NCBI GenBank assembly: GCA_947095535.1
Contig: OX352772.1
Location: forward strand, 40,443,445-40,507,444
Length of the DNA stretch: 64,000 nt
From: Poecilobothrus nobilitatus
Lineage: Eukaryota > Arthropoda > Insecta > Diptera > Dolichopodidae
Direction: 5' to 3'
Positions within the stretch are counted from its first letter, which is position 1. Every line of letters begins with the position of its first letter. Below the pieces are notes generated by a model. It saw only the letters and a list, made by a program, of their open reading frames with translations, had not been told where the DNA came from and searched no databases. Both the position numbers and the translations under genes were made by a program. Positions 46,906 through 58,995 of this stretch are shown one piece after another.

Positions 46906-48479
46906 TAAAAGAAACGTTAATGATTCACGAAACTGAAGCTTAGTCAAATATAAATAATAAATGACTTAGTGAAAGCCCTATTATACTCCTCCTTGGAGTG
47001 GCAAGGAAAAGAAAAAAAATGGCTTCAAATAGATAAATAGAAGCTCCAATCTGCAATTTTAACTATAGATTACTTAGCTTTGCTTAACTTTGAACTTACT
47101 AGAAACTCATAAAATACCTACCTATAGATTTTTTCCGAATAGTTCAATATTTAAATCCACGATCGATTATAAATGTTTGGTTTTAGAAATTTAATTAAAA
47201 TATTTTTACTTTGCTCCACCATTAAAGTAATAAAAGAGTAATTTTTCTAACCCTATAGTAGGCAAGACAAAAAAAAAATCATTTTTGTTCATTTTTAGGT
47301 GAACTTTAAAATAAAAATATTGAATGGTTTCGGTACGTTTAATTTCGATTAGCACTTAATTAAAAGAAAATCATTTAGTTAATTTATACTTTTGAATTTT
47401 ATTTTTTTGTTTCTTTTTTATTTAAAAACCAAAAAAATGATCAAAATTGCAAAAATATATCTTAAAGTGAATGAATATGATTTAATTACATATATAGGAA
47501 GTAATTTTACCACATTATAAATTTTGTGTTTAATTTTTTGGCAAATTCATAACTATTAAGGAAATTAAATTTTATTTTATTTTTGGTTTTTTTTTTTTTG
47601 ATTGCACAACAAATTAAAATAATTCGAATATCTTTTGGGATTGGAACATAATTATTATTATTAAATTTAACAAAATAATTAACAGTTTAAAATTAAATTA
47701 TTAAAACATGCAAAAAATAATTTAATAACAAATTAAAATAATCATTACAAAAAAAAAATAACGTATAGCATAATATCGTTAATACTGCAGTAGTTGGTAA
47801 AACAGCAGGTTTTTTAATTCTTTTTTCTAACTTTCATTATCAAATAAATTATAACAAATTTAGTATAGGGTCAATGGCTCACCATATGAGAACGATTCAC
47901 AACAGGTCAACGCTATAGGTTATATATTGGAATAAATAAAAGTAGAACAATGGCTAATGAAATATTTTTGAATTTTATTTTGACTTAAAAAGCGTTTTGT
48001 GATATAGAAATTGTAAAATAATTATTGTAAAGTTTTTGCTTAAGAACATATTTCTAGAAAATAAAAAAAATAAATTAACAACAGTTTAAAATAATTGTCT
48101 TTCAATAATAAACATTCCTATACTATATTACCTATTAATCTTATGTATTTTGATTTTACGTATACTGATGTTCACATTTTATGCCCTTATGTAGGTATTT
48201 ATTAGTTATCTGTGCTGCTGAAAACTAATATACTGCTTTAAAATGCCTTTTAGCATTTTTTTTTTTGCTATTTTATTTATAATATTGTATAATTATTTGT
48301 TGTTTTGTTTTTTGTCACAATAACATTCATTCAGTACCAAGCTCTTAATGGATGTTATTGTAGGAAGGTCTTTTTGAGGAAAGCCTCAAGCAAAATCATA
48401 ATAAATTTCGTGATATTTCTAACTGAAACTATATGAAATTCTTAAAATTGAAGACTTAATTCGTTACATACAAACGCCC
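46906..48479. other. Intergenic, no gene seen
   Basis: A small richer patch at 46970-47020 (CTCCTCCTTGGAGTGGCAAGG, which can fold) may be the S2 3' end. Otherwise AT-rich. Confidence 0.5.
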
Positions 48480-48620
48480 CACATCTAAGTATAAATACAA
48501 AAAAATATCAAGTTCAGCACTGAAGTAACAACAAATAGCGAAGTTCATCATACCACATCCGTTGTCCTCATTGCTTGGTGATTGCTGCAAGTGACAACCT
48601 GTAGATCCTGGAGTCAGTAT
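48480..48620 (+). promoter_or_regulatory. TATA/initiator pair in a less AT-rich island; possible solo LTR
   Basis: TATAAATA at 48490-48497 and TTCAGCACTG at 48513-48522 (A at 48516, 26 bp downstream), then a less AT-rich segment with CATTGCTTGGTGATTGC. It could be an LTR retrotransposon promoter or a gene promoter, but no matching second LTR or coding exon was found. Confidence 0.3.
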
Positions 48621-49636
48621 TTAGTAATAATTGCAAAGAATATAACAGTCTACCAAACAATATCTATAGCATTAGAATACAAACTCCATTGGAATAGTTA
48701 CAAGTTACCTGTTCTGAAGTTAATATTTAGTAATATAGTGTAAAAGAATATAACTATAGGTAGTCTAATAAACAAAATTAAGAGCTTAAATTCCCATCCA
48801 TTTAAAATATATTATTGCAAAATCCTGTACATAAGTAAATACAAAAATTATACATTTCCAAATCATATTAGTAAGCGTAGTTCTCATTTAATTTAATCAT
48901 TGCCATATTAGAAAGTAAAACCATTATTAGCGATTCACATATTTTGTATATATATACATTATCAATATATCACTGACATATTGCAAATTGTATTTTTAAT
49001 GAATTTTTTTATATTTTACCAATACAAAAAATTAGTAATCTTACTTATCGATCTTTAATTTTTTGTATTGTAATATAAACAGCTATAAAATCTTTTATGG
49101 TAAATTTTATAATAAAAGTTAAAAATATTAAAAAGCATTAGTTGAAAAGTTACAATTTACAAATGATATCGAAAAGGTTTTTCCCGACAAGAAATACTTG
49201 AGATCACTCATATGAAAAAAACTTATTTGTACCCTATACTGTACCTAAACCTTAGCAGTATTACAGGCGACAACCATTACAGTTGTTTTTTAGCATCACT
49301 TATATACCTTTAGATTTACATTTGCTTTTCTTTTTATCATTGAAATGATTATAGACTATAATTCTGCTTTAGTTCTATATAGGCGCATAACTAGATGGAT
49401 CCCTTTATAAGGACAATTATAACAACTTAACTATATTTAAAATTGCTGATATTAAATAACGATTACATTTTAAATTTTTTATATTGAATTAAATTTTTAA
49501 AATTAGAATTGCTAAATTTAAATAACATTTTATTTACTAAGATTTTGTGAGTTATATAATTCATTATATTCATGTAATAATTCTGTTGTGAGTTATAAAA
49601 TGTGAACTGAAATTATTTATTTATATTTTGATTATT
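48621..49636. other. Intergenic, no gene seen
   Basis: Short repeat of GTTAATATTTAGTAATA-like sequence (48610-48640 and 48719-48735). No coding region. Confidence 0.5.
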
Positions 49637-49820
49637 TTTTTTTTTTAGTGCATTTCTCTGCCACATAAATGTGGACAGGAAATTACACAAACTTTTCTGT
49701 TCAGGTGTGGCTGTAAATGTCGTAAGGGGGAATAACCCACACTCCCTCGCTCGGTGTGTTTACAGCGTATTCGTATTGTATACGCTCTTACCCACTAGGT
49801 CACCGAGGTCTAGTGGGTAA
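49637..49820 (-). mobile_element. SINE family S1 with a snap-back head
   Basis: Minus-strand copy with a good tail and hairpins 3-5, but the segment between the hairpin and the B box is deleted (the sequence passes from GGGGGAATAA to CCCACACTCCC). The head is followed by an 11-bp perfect inverted copy of its own A-box region: TTACCCACTAG at 49788-49798 and CTAGTGGGTAA at 49810-49820. Confidence 0.8.
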
Positions 49821-52800
49821 TCATTTGATTAATTAAAAATAAATCAAACAAATTTTTCCATAATTTTTGCAAAAAAAAAAATCGTTTTGAACAAATACGT
49901 ATTATATTGGGATAACGTTTAATCACAAAATTCAAAGTTTTACTTGCGGTAGCATCTATTTTTCGATTCGATTGCATAGATTTTAATTTTTTATTTTTGA
50001 ATCAAATCAGTGCCACACATCCCACAAAAAAATTAATTTAAAAAACCACCTGATCTTGCAAACAAAGCTTTATCCATAAATTCTAATAAATTAAAGTCAA
50101 ATTGAAAGAAAACATTAATAAAATTTTTAATTTTATTGTACAGTATACTTTTATTTTATAAAAAAAAAAATATTTTTTCTTTTTATTTTTACAAAAATTT
50201 AAATTTATATTAAATTCATCACAATTTAATGAATCATTATAAGAAAAATCTAAGTACCTTTAGGTTATTATATAAATAATTATATAAATTTTACCTTAAA
50301 ATCAATATAATTTGAACAATAAATATTTTCTTTTGATAATATAGCTAAGCTATTATTCACTGAACTTTATGATTATTATTATTATGGGAATTTCGTAAAT
50401 CAGGCATTAAATTAACATTTAAATTAAAGTAATATTTAATCTTTTTTTAAACATAAAATAAATCAAACCCAAAAAAACTTAAATTTTATATAGCCTAATC
50501 TAATATAAATACAAATAATTATTTAAGAAAAATAATTTCCTCATAGTTAAAATATTTTATTTTTTTTTTTTTAATATTTTTGTTAAAGTTTTAAGTATTA
50601 AAATATTAAATGCAAAAAATAAAAACTCAAAGAAAAATTTAAATAAATATTTTTTTTTTAACAGGAGTTTCAACAAAAATTCTAAAAATTAGCATAAAAT
50701 AATTTTTTTTCTTTATTAGTTTTTTTTTGTTTTTTTTTTTTTTTGTAGTTTTTTATATAAATGTTCTCGTGATATTTCCAACCCAATTTTTCAAAACTTT
50801 CATCATCACATCAATCACACTCAATTTTATTTCAATGCTAAATACAAAAATTATTTTCAATTTTTATTTTTTTATTTATATTACTTACCTACTATAGGAT
50901 ATGAATGGTATTTAAAAATTATTTTACAATTTATTGGAAAAAATTCTTGCTTATAAAGGTTAGTAGACAGTATTTTTACTCTAATTTCCGAAATTAGTTT
51001 TTTAATTTTGTCAAGAGATCAAAAATTTAAATTTTTTTATAGCAACGTCACAATTAAATCTATATTATCTTTCTGCAAAATTTATAAAGCACTCATAAAA
51101 AAACGCTCAGCCAAAAATTGATTAAAGCTCTTCAATTACTGAAAAGATGAAGCAACTGAACGTATCCAATATTTACCAGAATCATATGTGATGTTTCGAA
51201 GTGATTCACTTTCTGTCTTTAATATTTACAAGTTGTTTTTTGGGAAACCAAAACGAACACAAAATTGTTCTGTAGGACGGGATCTACTTCCCTCGATTTT
51301 TGAGATAGTGGGACCTGACAAAAAAGATTTTTTTTTATGTTTTAATTTAGTTTTCTTATATCCCAAAAACGACTCAATTGATTATTATGTTTGATACACC
51401 GTCAGAAAGCATAAAATCTTGTCTTTCCATATTTTAAATACATATCGTTCAAAAGTTATGACCATTTAAACGAAAAAAAAATTGAAAAACTAGCCAATTT
51501 TTAAGATTTTCTTTTATTTGTTTCAAATTTTTCTCCCTTGCTTTTTTGTCAGTTATTACAAATACCATAAGAGATACATAAAACCGTTTTACATAAAACC
51601 GTTTTACATAAAACTATTTTGCACAAAACTAAAGATTTTTTTTTTCAAATAATCAACAAATGCCAAAATAATGGTAACTTAATAACATATTGCTTAAGCA
51701 ATTTATCTTTCTTATGAAAGGAAGGAAGGGAAATCTTAGAAATTGACTCTTAATTTATATTTTTTTTGTTTTTTTACAACTTTGGAACAAAAAGAATCTG
51801 AAATATGAAAAAATAACTTTAGGTGTTCAAGAACCGAAGAAAATAATCTCTCCTTCCACCCCCACCTCTTCAGAATTTACTGTTCATTTTTGTCCCCCAA
51901 ATACACCAAATTAATTCCAAAGTAAAAATCTAAATGCGTATTATTACAACCCATTATTTAATCACTTCAGTGGTAATTTTCTGCATACAAAAACTGCATA
52001 CAACTTCGACAACCAATAATTATTCTTTTAATTAAATAAAATCAGTTTATTAAACTTTATTATTTTAAAGTTAAGCAAAATTATAATTATTCATTACATA
52101 TTTCTTCTTAATATTATAAACGTTTAATTAAATAATTTATATATATATTATCAAAAATCAACTTAAAATCATTTTAAACAGAATGTATTATTTAAATTTC
52201 TATCAACGCTAAAACTGTTATGTTACCTGTTAATCAAATGAGTTCATACTTCATAGACGTTATTATTACTTAAATTATGAAGTTTTTCTTTTTTTTTTCG
52301 TTTATTCTTTTTTTAAGTTTTAAACTTGTTAATTATTACAAAATATCATAATATTTATGATAAAAAAAAACAAAAAAATGAAAAAAAAAGAGCGGTAAAC
52401 ATGAAATTTTCGATTTTTTAAATTTTTTCCAAATCTAAAAGAAAGTAAATATTTAACATAATAGAAAAATTAAACATATTACAAACTCTTGATTTCGAAT
52501 GAAAGCAACTGAAACAGAATTTAATTTACACAATTTAAAAAGAAAAAAACAAGATTAACATATCAAGTGTTACGATCGGTATTATCTTCTATTGAATTGG
52601 TTCGAAAGTGTGAAAAAATGGTTTTCTGTTATCTGGAGGTTTTTTTTCTTTCGGTTATTGTTCAATTCAATTATTCACCTATTAAAAATTTTCCTGAGAT
52701 GTTATTTTTTGTTAAAATAATTACTTTAGCAATTTCTTTGTTTAATTTATATTAGAACGGGGATCTAATTTATAAAATTCGACATTTATTAGAAAATTTT

Positions 52801-53189
52801 AACTTTTAAGTTTTTAGTGAATTTAGTAAATTTAATTTTTTAGACAGTAAGAGTATTAGTGAACCAATTCAATCAAATTTTCCAAAGTGAAGTGAATACT
52901 CAAGCTTCATATCAAATATTTTTAGGTTTTGATTGGTTTTGAGTAAATATGTTTTCTATTTTTAAGGTAGACTTTAAAAAATCAGTGAAGAATACCTATA
53001 AAATATTTTTAACCGTTTCGAATTTAATAATAATAATAAGTCTCATGACTAATTCCCCTTCCTACCTGTACGCGAGGAGTTTCCTTTCTTTTATTATTTT
53101 TTTTGCATATAACCGAGTGTCATATGCAAGGAAACCACTATGACAAATAATATCATATTCAAACAAAAAAAAAAACAATGTAGAATTTA
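49821..53189. other. Intergenic, no gene seen
   Basis: AT-rich with long T runs. A patch at 50940-51480 is less AT-rich and holds a 68-codon frame (51188-51394) beginning with GTG, with no recognisable domain. A triplicated ACATAAAACCGTTTT-type unit lies at 51576-51625. Confidence 0.5.
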
Positions 53190-53653
53190 AACCAATGGTT
53201 TTTACAACCGCCCATTTCGAAAAGACAATACAAACTGTTTAAAATTATTGTGACTTGCACAAAAATTTTAAAATTTCATGTAAATAGGAAAAAATTTGAA
53301 AATAGGATTTTTCTGAAATTTTGAGGGGCTGTAAATCCGGAACCCTATATAACTAAGAAAACCCGTTAACACACGTAAAAATATATTATTGAACCTTTAA
53401 TTTTCATGTATTGAGGAAGAAAATCTTTTACAGGTGCCTAAGTTGCAGGTGTTTAAAAATAGCAAATTTGCAATTTTTGAGGCGTAATAACTCATAAACA
53501 GGGGGTACAAAAAAAATGTTTGAGCAAACTTATAGTCAATCTAAAAGTTCTCTCTTACCTCAAAATTACAAGCTCCTTGCAAGGAAAGACGGACGGACAG
53601 AATGAAAATAATAGAGATTTTTTAAAATTTTTTTTTGGAAATGTGCTAAAAAG
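53190..53653 (-). mobile_element. Dispersed repeat family B, inverted copy
   Basis: Reading leftwards from 53653: AGCACATTTCC head, a TCCGTCCGTC tract (53588-53598), GTACCCCCTGTTTATGAG, the CACGTGTGTTAACGGG-like motif and the end GTTTAAATTCTAC near 53190. Order and orientation agree with the 55.3 kb copy. Confidence 0.65.
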
Positions 53654-53689
53654 ACATCAAAAGCAAGCAAGCAATTAAATACCTATAAC

Positions 53690-53905
53690 ATTTCAAGTTG
53701 GGGCCTCGGTAGCCTAGTGGGTAAGACCGTATAAAATACGCTATAAAAACACCGAGGGATTTGTGGGTTCGAATCCCACACTCTTCGTAAGAGTAATTCC
53801 CCCTTACGACATGTACAGCCTCGCCTGAACAGGAATGGCTGTGTAATTTTCTGTCCACAATTATGTGGCAGAGAAATACAATAAAAAAAAAAAAAAAATT
53901 TCAAG
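53690..53905 (+). mobile_element. SINE family S1, full length
   Basis: The element runs 53701-53896. The A box AGCCTAGTGGGTAAG and the B box GGGTTCGAATCCC are perfect or nearly so. All five hairpins are present (stems at 53704/53751, 53762/53775, 53785/53803, 53815/53837, 53855/53864). Flanks share ATTTCAAG (53690 and after the A tail at about 53898), a likely partial target-site duplication. The reading frames on the minus strand here are artefacts. Confidence 0.9.
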
Positions 53906-55328
53906 AATTAGTAAGAATAATTTTTTGAAATATCTTGAATAAGTCAAGGTAATGTAAAAAATTGGTCAAATTATGCTAGGACAACTTTAAGCTATATTCA
54001 TAAAATACAGAATAAATCCGATGTGTTAGCAACAAAACTACGATACAAAAATAACAATAGTTAGATATAAATAAAGTATACTAGAGTTACTTTTAGTAAT
54101 TGAGTTACTTTTAGTAATCTAGATGGTCAATATAAAAGCATTCTAAAGTGATATTAGTAATTGTCTACCTATTAAGTGTTAATAAACCGTAAACTAAACA
54201 ATTAGACGTTAAGAATTTTTAATTTGTACTGTTGAATCATGTACTTCTTAATTTAATAAAACTTTCTGACGACAACTGAGAAATGATAACATAGTTAGTA
54301 AATTATGTTAGCTATAGTTAGGTTATTTTTGATTAATCAGTCAATTATAATATCTGTCTTAGTATTAACCTATCGTTTTCTTGTGTTACAAATATCTGCT
54401 CAATATCAACATAACATAATGTTATTTGAACATGAAAATTAAAAAAAAATAATTTTTAACAATTGCCAGCCGGATTAAAAAAAAAAAATTTACAATAATT
54501 TTTGCTTGTGCTAAGAATTTTTCAAAAATTATTTATAATATGTAGTTGTCACGTAAAACAAATCTGAATTCTTCAAATTTGTTTTTAAATATGCTTAGTT
54601 TAGATAATCACACGATTCTGAAATTTTGTAATAATTTTTTATGTACATATTTAAGTCTTTTTGCACCATACAATTCTCAAAAAATAAAACCAAAATAACC
54701 ATCAGAAATAGGTTCATCCGAATACCCACTTATTATTATATGAATACTGACCTAAGCTATTTATTTTTAGTTTCTGAAAGAAACTTTTTATGATAATAAT
54801 TTTAAATTAAGTTATAGATAAAATACAATAGCTCTATTTTAATTCATTACGTCTTATATATAGTTATAGATACAAATTTTAATAAATGCAATGATTATTT
54901 AATGATACAAATATACAAAATATTAAAAAAAAAAAAAAAAAAAACCAGTATCTAATTCTATTAGCAATACTTAAATAAAAACTTGTTATGGGAAATCCCA
55001 AAACAAATAAAAACCGTAGCATATTTTTATTTTAACCGTATAATTAATTAAATAGAGAATTTCCGGTTAAAAAATTAAAATACCTATATAATTAAATATC
55101 ATAATATAATTTCATAATTTTTAAGCAAAATTTTTTTTTTTAAAGTAACACTTCCAAATGTGTTAATTAAAATTCGACTTTAAAAATAAATACTAAATTT
55201 TATTATTTGAACAATTAATTTTTAAATTCTATTGATTCTAGTATGTGATTTCTGAAAAAAGAAAAAAAAAACCTTGGAATAAGTTTTAGATCCGTTTAAA
55301 TTAAATTTAAGAAACCTTCAATCCTTTT
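53906..55328. other. Intergenic, no gene seen
   Basis: AT-rich. Nothing classifiable. Confidence 0.55.
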
Positions 55329-55915
55329 TAGCACAAATTTTGAAAAAATGTGTTCTTTAGTTTCACTCTGTCCGTCCGTCCATCCGTCTGTCCGTCTGTT
55401 TACAAAACTTCTACACCCTTAAAGAGAGAAAAAAAAAATTTAACCGTGGGTAGGTCTCATAAAAAATTAATGTTGTAGAACAACTTTTTCATGTAGCCCC
55501 ATCCATTACGGAGCTACAGCCCTTCAAACTTTGAAAAAGTCATATTTTTAAACGCGTCCGTATATATCATGTTCTACTTAACACTTTTTTTTCAATCTGA
55601 AAACGCCATTCAAGAGGAATTTTTTTTACCTTTGGAAATCAGTATCAAAATTATATAAAATTTTTTTTTTAATTTAGTATTTAAATTTACCGTTATGTGA
55701 AAAACAAATTTTGCATGATTCTTCTTCCTTCATAACTCATTACTTAGGCACCTATACACATTTTTCTTCGGCAATTAAAGCTTTGGTAATAGATTTTTCA
55801 CATATTTTCTTATTATATGAAATTTTAAAATTTTGGTGCAAGTCACAATTCTATAAACAGTTTATATTATCTTTTGTAAATGTGCGCTTTTAAAAACCTT
55901 TGGTTTACATTCTGC
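55329..55915 (+). mobile_element. Dispersed repeat family B
   Basis: Head AGCACAAATTTTG / AAAAAATGTGTTCTT, TTAGTTTCACTCTGTCCG, a long (TCCG/TCTG)n tract (55369-55400), the CCCCATCCATTACGGAGC segment and the end AAAAACCTTTGGTTTACATTC. No coding capacity. Confidence 0.7.
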
Positions 55916-55942
55916 TTTGTTTAATATTCTATTTAGGGGACT

Positions 55943-56051
55943 CGCCTGAACAGGAAAGGCTGTGTAATTTCCTGTCCACATTTATGAATCCACACTCGCT
56001 CGGTGTTTACTGCGTATTTTATTTTTATACCCACTAGACCGCCGAGGCCCC
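55943..56051. mobile_element. Rearranged SINE S1: 3' part and inverted 5' part
   Basis: 55943-55986 is the 3' half in plus orientation (CGCCTGAACAGGAAAGG to CCACATTTATG). Directly joined at 55987 is the 5' half in minus orientation (CCACACTCGCTCGGTGTTTAC to CCGCCGAGGCCCC at 56051). The middle hairpin and the A tail are missing. Confidence 0.8.
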
Positions 56052-57804
56052 ATCCGGAAATTTCATTTGCCGAATTCTGAAAATAATAAAATCTCAAAAA
56101 TTTCAAAAATCCCAAATCACATAATCGCAAAATTTGAAAGTCTCAAAATTTTAAAATCCCAATTTGGCATTCAATATAATTATATATGTATGTAATTAGA
56201 CCCCCACCACTATTTAAAATGCTTTGTTATTCAAATATGTATGAAGTTTCATTGAAGTTTACTGTCAATGAAATTTAGCAATGTGGGATTTTATAGTTTA
56301 AAATTTTGTAATAAAATGAGAAATTTTTGGGATTTTGAGAAATGAGATTTCGTATCCCATAAATTTATTTAAGATGGATTAATAATGTTTCGTTGCTGCA
56401 TTACACAAATAATTTATATATCATATCTATAGGATTACTAGAATTGACTCACTTTTTAATTGTTTAACCATGACATTAAGTTTTTAACCTTCTTTCAAAT
56501 ATCTTATGTCCTATATATAATATGCCTTACTTTTAATTAAACATCTCTAAGTAATATTTAAATTGTGGATATGATTTTAAAACTATTTATTTAAAAATTT
56601 ATTTATAGTAGGTACTTTTATTTTTTTACTAAAATTAAATGATTAATGACTATATATGTATATATTAATATTTTATAATAACCGGTCATATTTAATTTTT
56701 ATATTTAAACGCTTCATAACTTTACGCATGTGCTACTAAAAACTTAAATTAGCTTGTTAATGAAAATTTCAAATATATGTTAATTTTAGCTTTAGAAGTT
56801 ATCAGATATATATGTAGATTTAAAAAAAAAAAATATGGGTGTGAAAACTTTATTTAAATTCGAAGATGTATATATTTATTTTTATTTGTATGTAAAAACG
56901 AAAACATAACTAAACATAATAAGTATAATTTTATTACATAACAATTTTTCATTTTAATTTTTGACTAAATCCAAAAACATTTTTATTTAGAATTATTTTT
57001 AAAATTTTGTAAATTGATCATATTAATTTGTCCATGATAGTCTCTATTTATTCAATATATATACATAAAGATAATTAACGAAAATCTTTTAATTTAATTA
57101 TACTAAAAATATGTATGTATAACTGTAATTAGTATATAACATAAAATTTTGGGTTCATGTTAAATTTTTTTTTTTTTCTTTTTTCCACAACTATAAGAAA
57201 CATAGGGCATCCCCCAAGTGATTTGTTTATTATTCATATTTAACTAAGCTTTAGTTTTTTTTTGAATCGTTATTTTCTCTTAGAGTCTACTACAAAATAT
57301 CATTTTCAAAAATCTTCTTTTTCAAAAACTCTTTTATTCATCTATTCTAACATCTTTCTAACATCTTAAAATAGCAAAGAATTGAAAAAAAAAAGCAAAA
57401 TTCCAAAATCAAAACCAAAAAAAATATTTTCTACTTCTAATATCTCTCCTATTCAGAGTATCGTATATATATTTATAACCTATATGTATATATACATTCT
57501 CTTGAAAAAGAGTAAAACCCTGATTTTATAACCAACAATAAAATCTCTTCTAATTATTTTTCACATATAAACATACATATATCAACATGTTTCAATTTCC
57601 ACCATTTTAAAATAGTGGGGGAAATTTTTAATTTTTAAATGTATAAAAACATATAAATTGAAAATCTCTTTTTCTGACATTTTTTAGGTTTCCATTCACT
57701 AAGCCGTTGATTAATCGGCTGCAGCCATTTTAAATAATCCCTTTGATTTATAATAATTTGCATATAATAACTACTACATAATAAAAAAAACTTTAATAAA
57801 TTAC
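56052..57804. other. Intergenic with one satellite-like unit
   Basis: A 57490-57560 segment (CATTCTCTTGAAAAAG, ACCCTGATTTTATAACCAAC, TAAAATCTCTTCTAATT) is a single unit of the satellite at 15.6 kb. 56060-56170 and 56280-56345 share AAAATTTTGAAATCTC-like phrases. No gene seen. Confidence 0.55.
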
Positions 57805-57950
57805 TTGCTGTACAATCTGGGAGTGTGAGTTCAATCGCACACATGTCATAAGAATAATTCCCCCTTACGACATTTATAGCCACGTTTATAACGGAAAGGC
57901 TGTTTAAATTTCCTTATCACATTTATGTGGCAGTGGAATAAACTGAAAAA
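57805..57950 (+). mobile_element. SINE family S1, 5'-truncated copy
   Basis: Begins at about the GGGAGTGTGAGTTCAATCGC B-box region and ends GGCAGTGGAATAAACTG plus A-rich tail. It belongs to the GGAATAAAC-tailed subfamily. Confidence 0.75.
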
Positions 57951-58141
57951 AGAAAAACAAAAACTCATAAGTAGTCAAACAGAAAGGAAACGCTACCGCA
58001 AAATTATTATGACAGTTTATATTGAATATTGAAAATAATAATGAATTTTTAAATTGTTGTTTAAGTTTTGGACTTTCCAGTTTCTAGTTGGATTATGTTT
58101 TACCGTTTCACTATCTACAACATTAGAATTTTTAGAATCAA
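57951..58141. other. Intergenic, no gene seen
   Basis: Short AT-rich spacer. Confidence 0.4.
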
Positions 58142-58339
58142 TTTAAGTTGAACTAAATGAACTTATTGTATATTTTGTAAATCATAACAATAGCCAATTC
58201 ATCCATATCCTTACCTTACAGCCATACAGTATTGTAAAATTTTAAGTTGAACTAAATGAACTTATTGTATATTTTGTAAATCATAACAATGGCCAATGCA
58301 TCCATATCCTTACCTTACAGCCATACAGTATTGTAAAAT
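58142..58339 (+). repeat. Tandem duplication, 99-bp unit, two copies
   Basis: Two adjacent copies of a 99-bp segment (about 58142-58240 and 58241-58339) differ at only a few bases (for example AATAGCCAATTC against AATGGCCAATGC). The near identity shows a recent duplication. The unit has no homology to other elements in the window. Confidence 0.92.
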
Positions 58340-58995
58340 ATTTTTTCAACAATATCTAAAAAAAATTTCAAATTTTCATTTAAATTATTTTTTTGATTGT
58401 TATAATTTAATAACAAATTTTTTTCTAAAAAAAAAAAAAATAAATAAATTATGAAATTGTTTTATTTAGATGGGCTACTTTTTATGGTTTTGATATTTTT
58501 ATGTTGTCAATGTCAAGTAAATAAAAACATTTACGTGATATAATTTCAAACTGTTTCAATAAATAGAATTTATGTTATATATTATGATATTATTTTACAA
58601 AAATAAAAAATTTAGTTAATTTAATATTTAATATTATTATTATTTTATCTTTTATGCTGCCTACAATGAAAGCAACTCTCTATACACAGTCAACTGTCAA
58701 AGTAAAGTTAAAATGTATTAAATTGTAAGAGAGTATGTATGAGTATGAAAGTATGAAGCAGTGGTTTTAACAGCCGTCGAAAAAATTTCATAACTTCCTT
58801 CACTTTTATTAAAATATTAATATACATAATTTTTTCTCTCAAATTCAAATTTAATTACTCTTTTGTACGCTGCTTTATACGTAGTTTTTTAGAGAGCGAA
58901 AAAAGAGCGTTAATATTGTAAATCAAATCCAGCATTAATGTTAATTTTTTTTTTTATTTTTGAAAAATATTGAATGCATCATAATTTATGCTTTT
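58340..58995. other. Intergenic, no gene seen
   Basis: AT-rich. Nothing classifiable. Confidence 0.5.

Noticed and set aside
52567..52755. 62-codon frame, and similar short frames at 19216, 25689, 51188 and 55711
   Set aside because: Several use TTG or GTG starts, composition is that of translated AT-rich DNA, and there is no domain, promoter or homology visible by eye.
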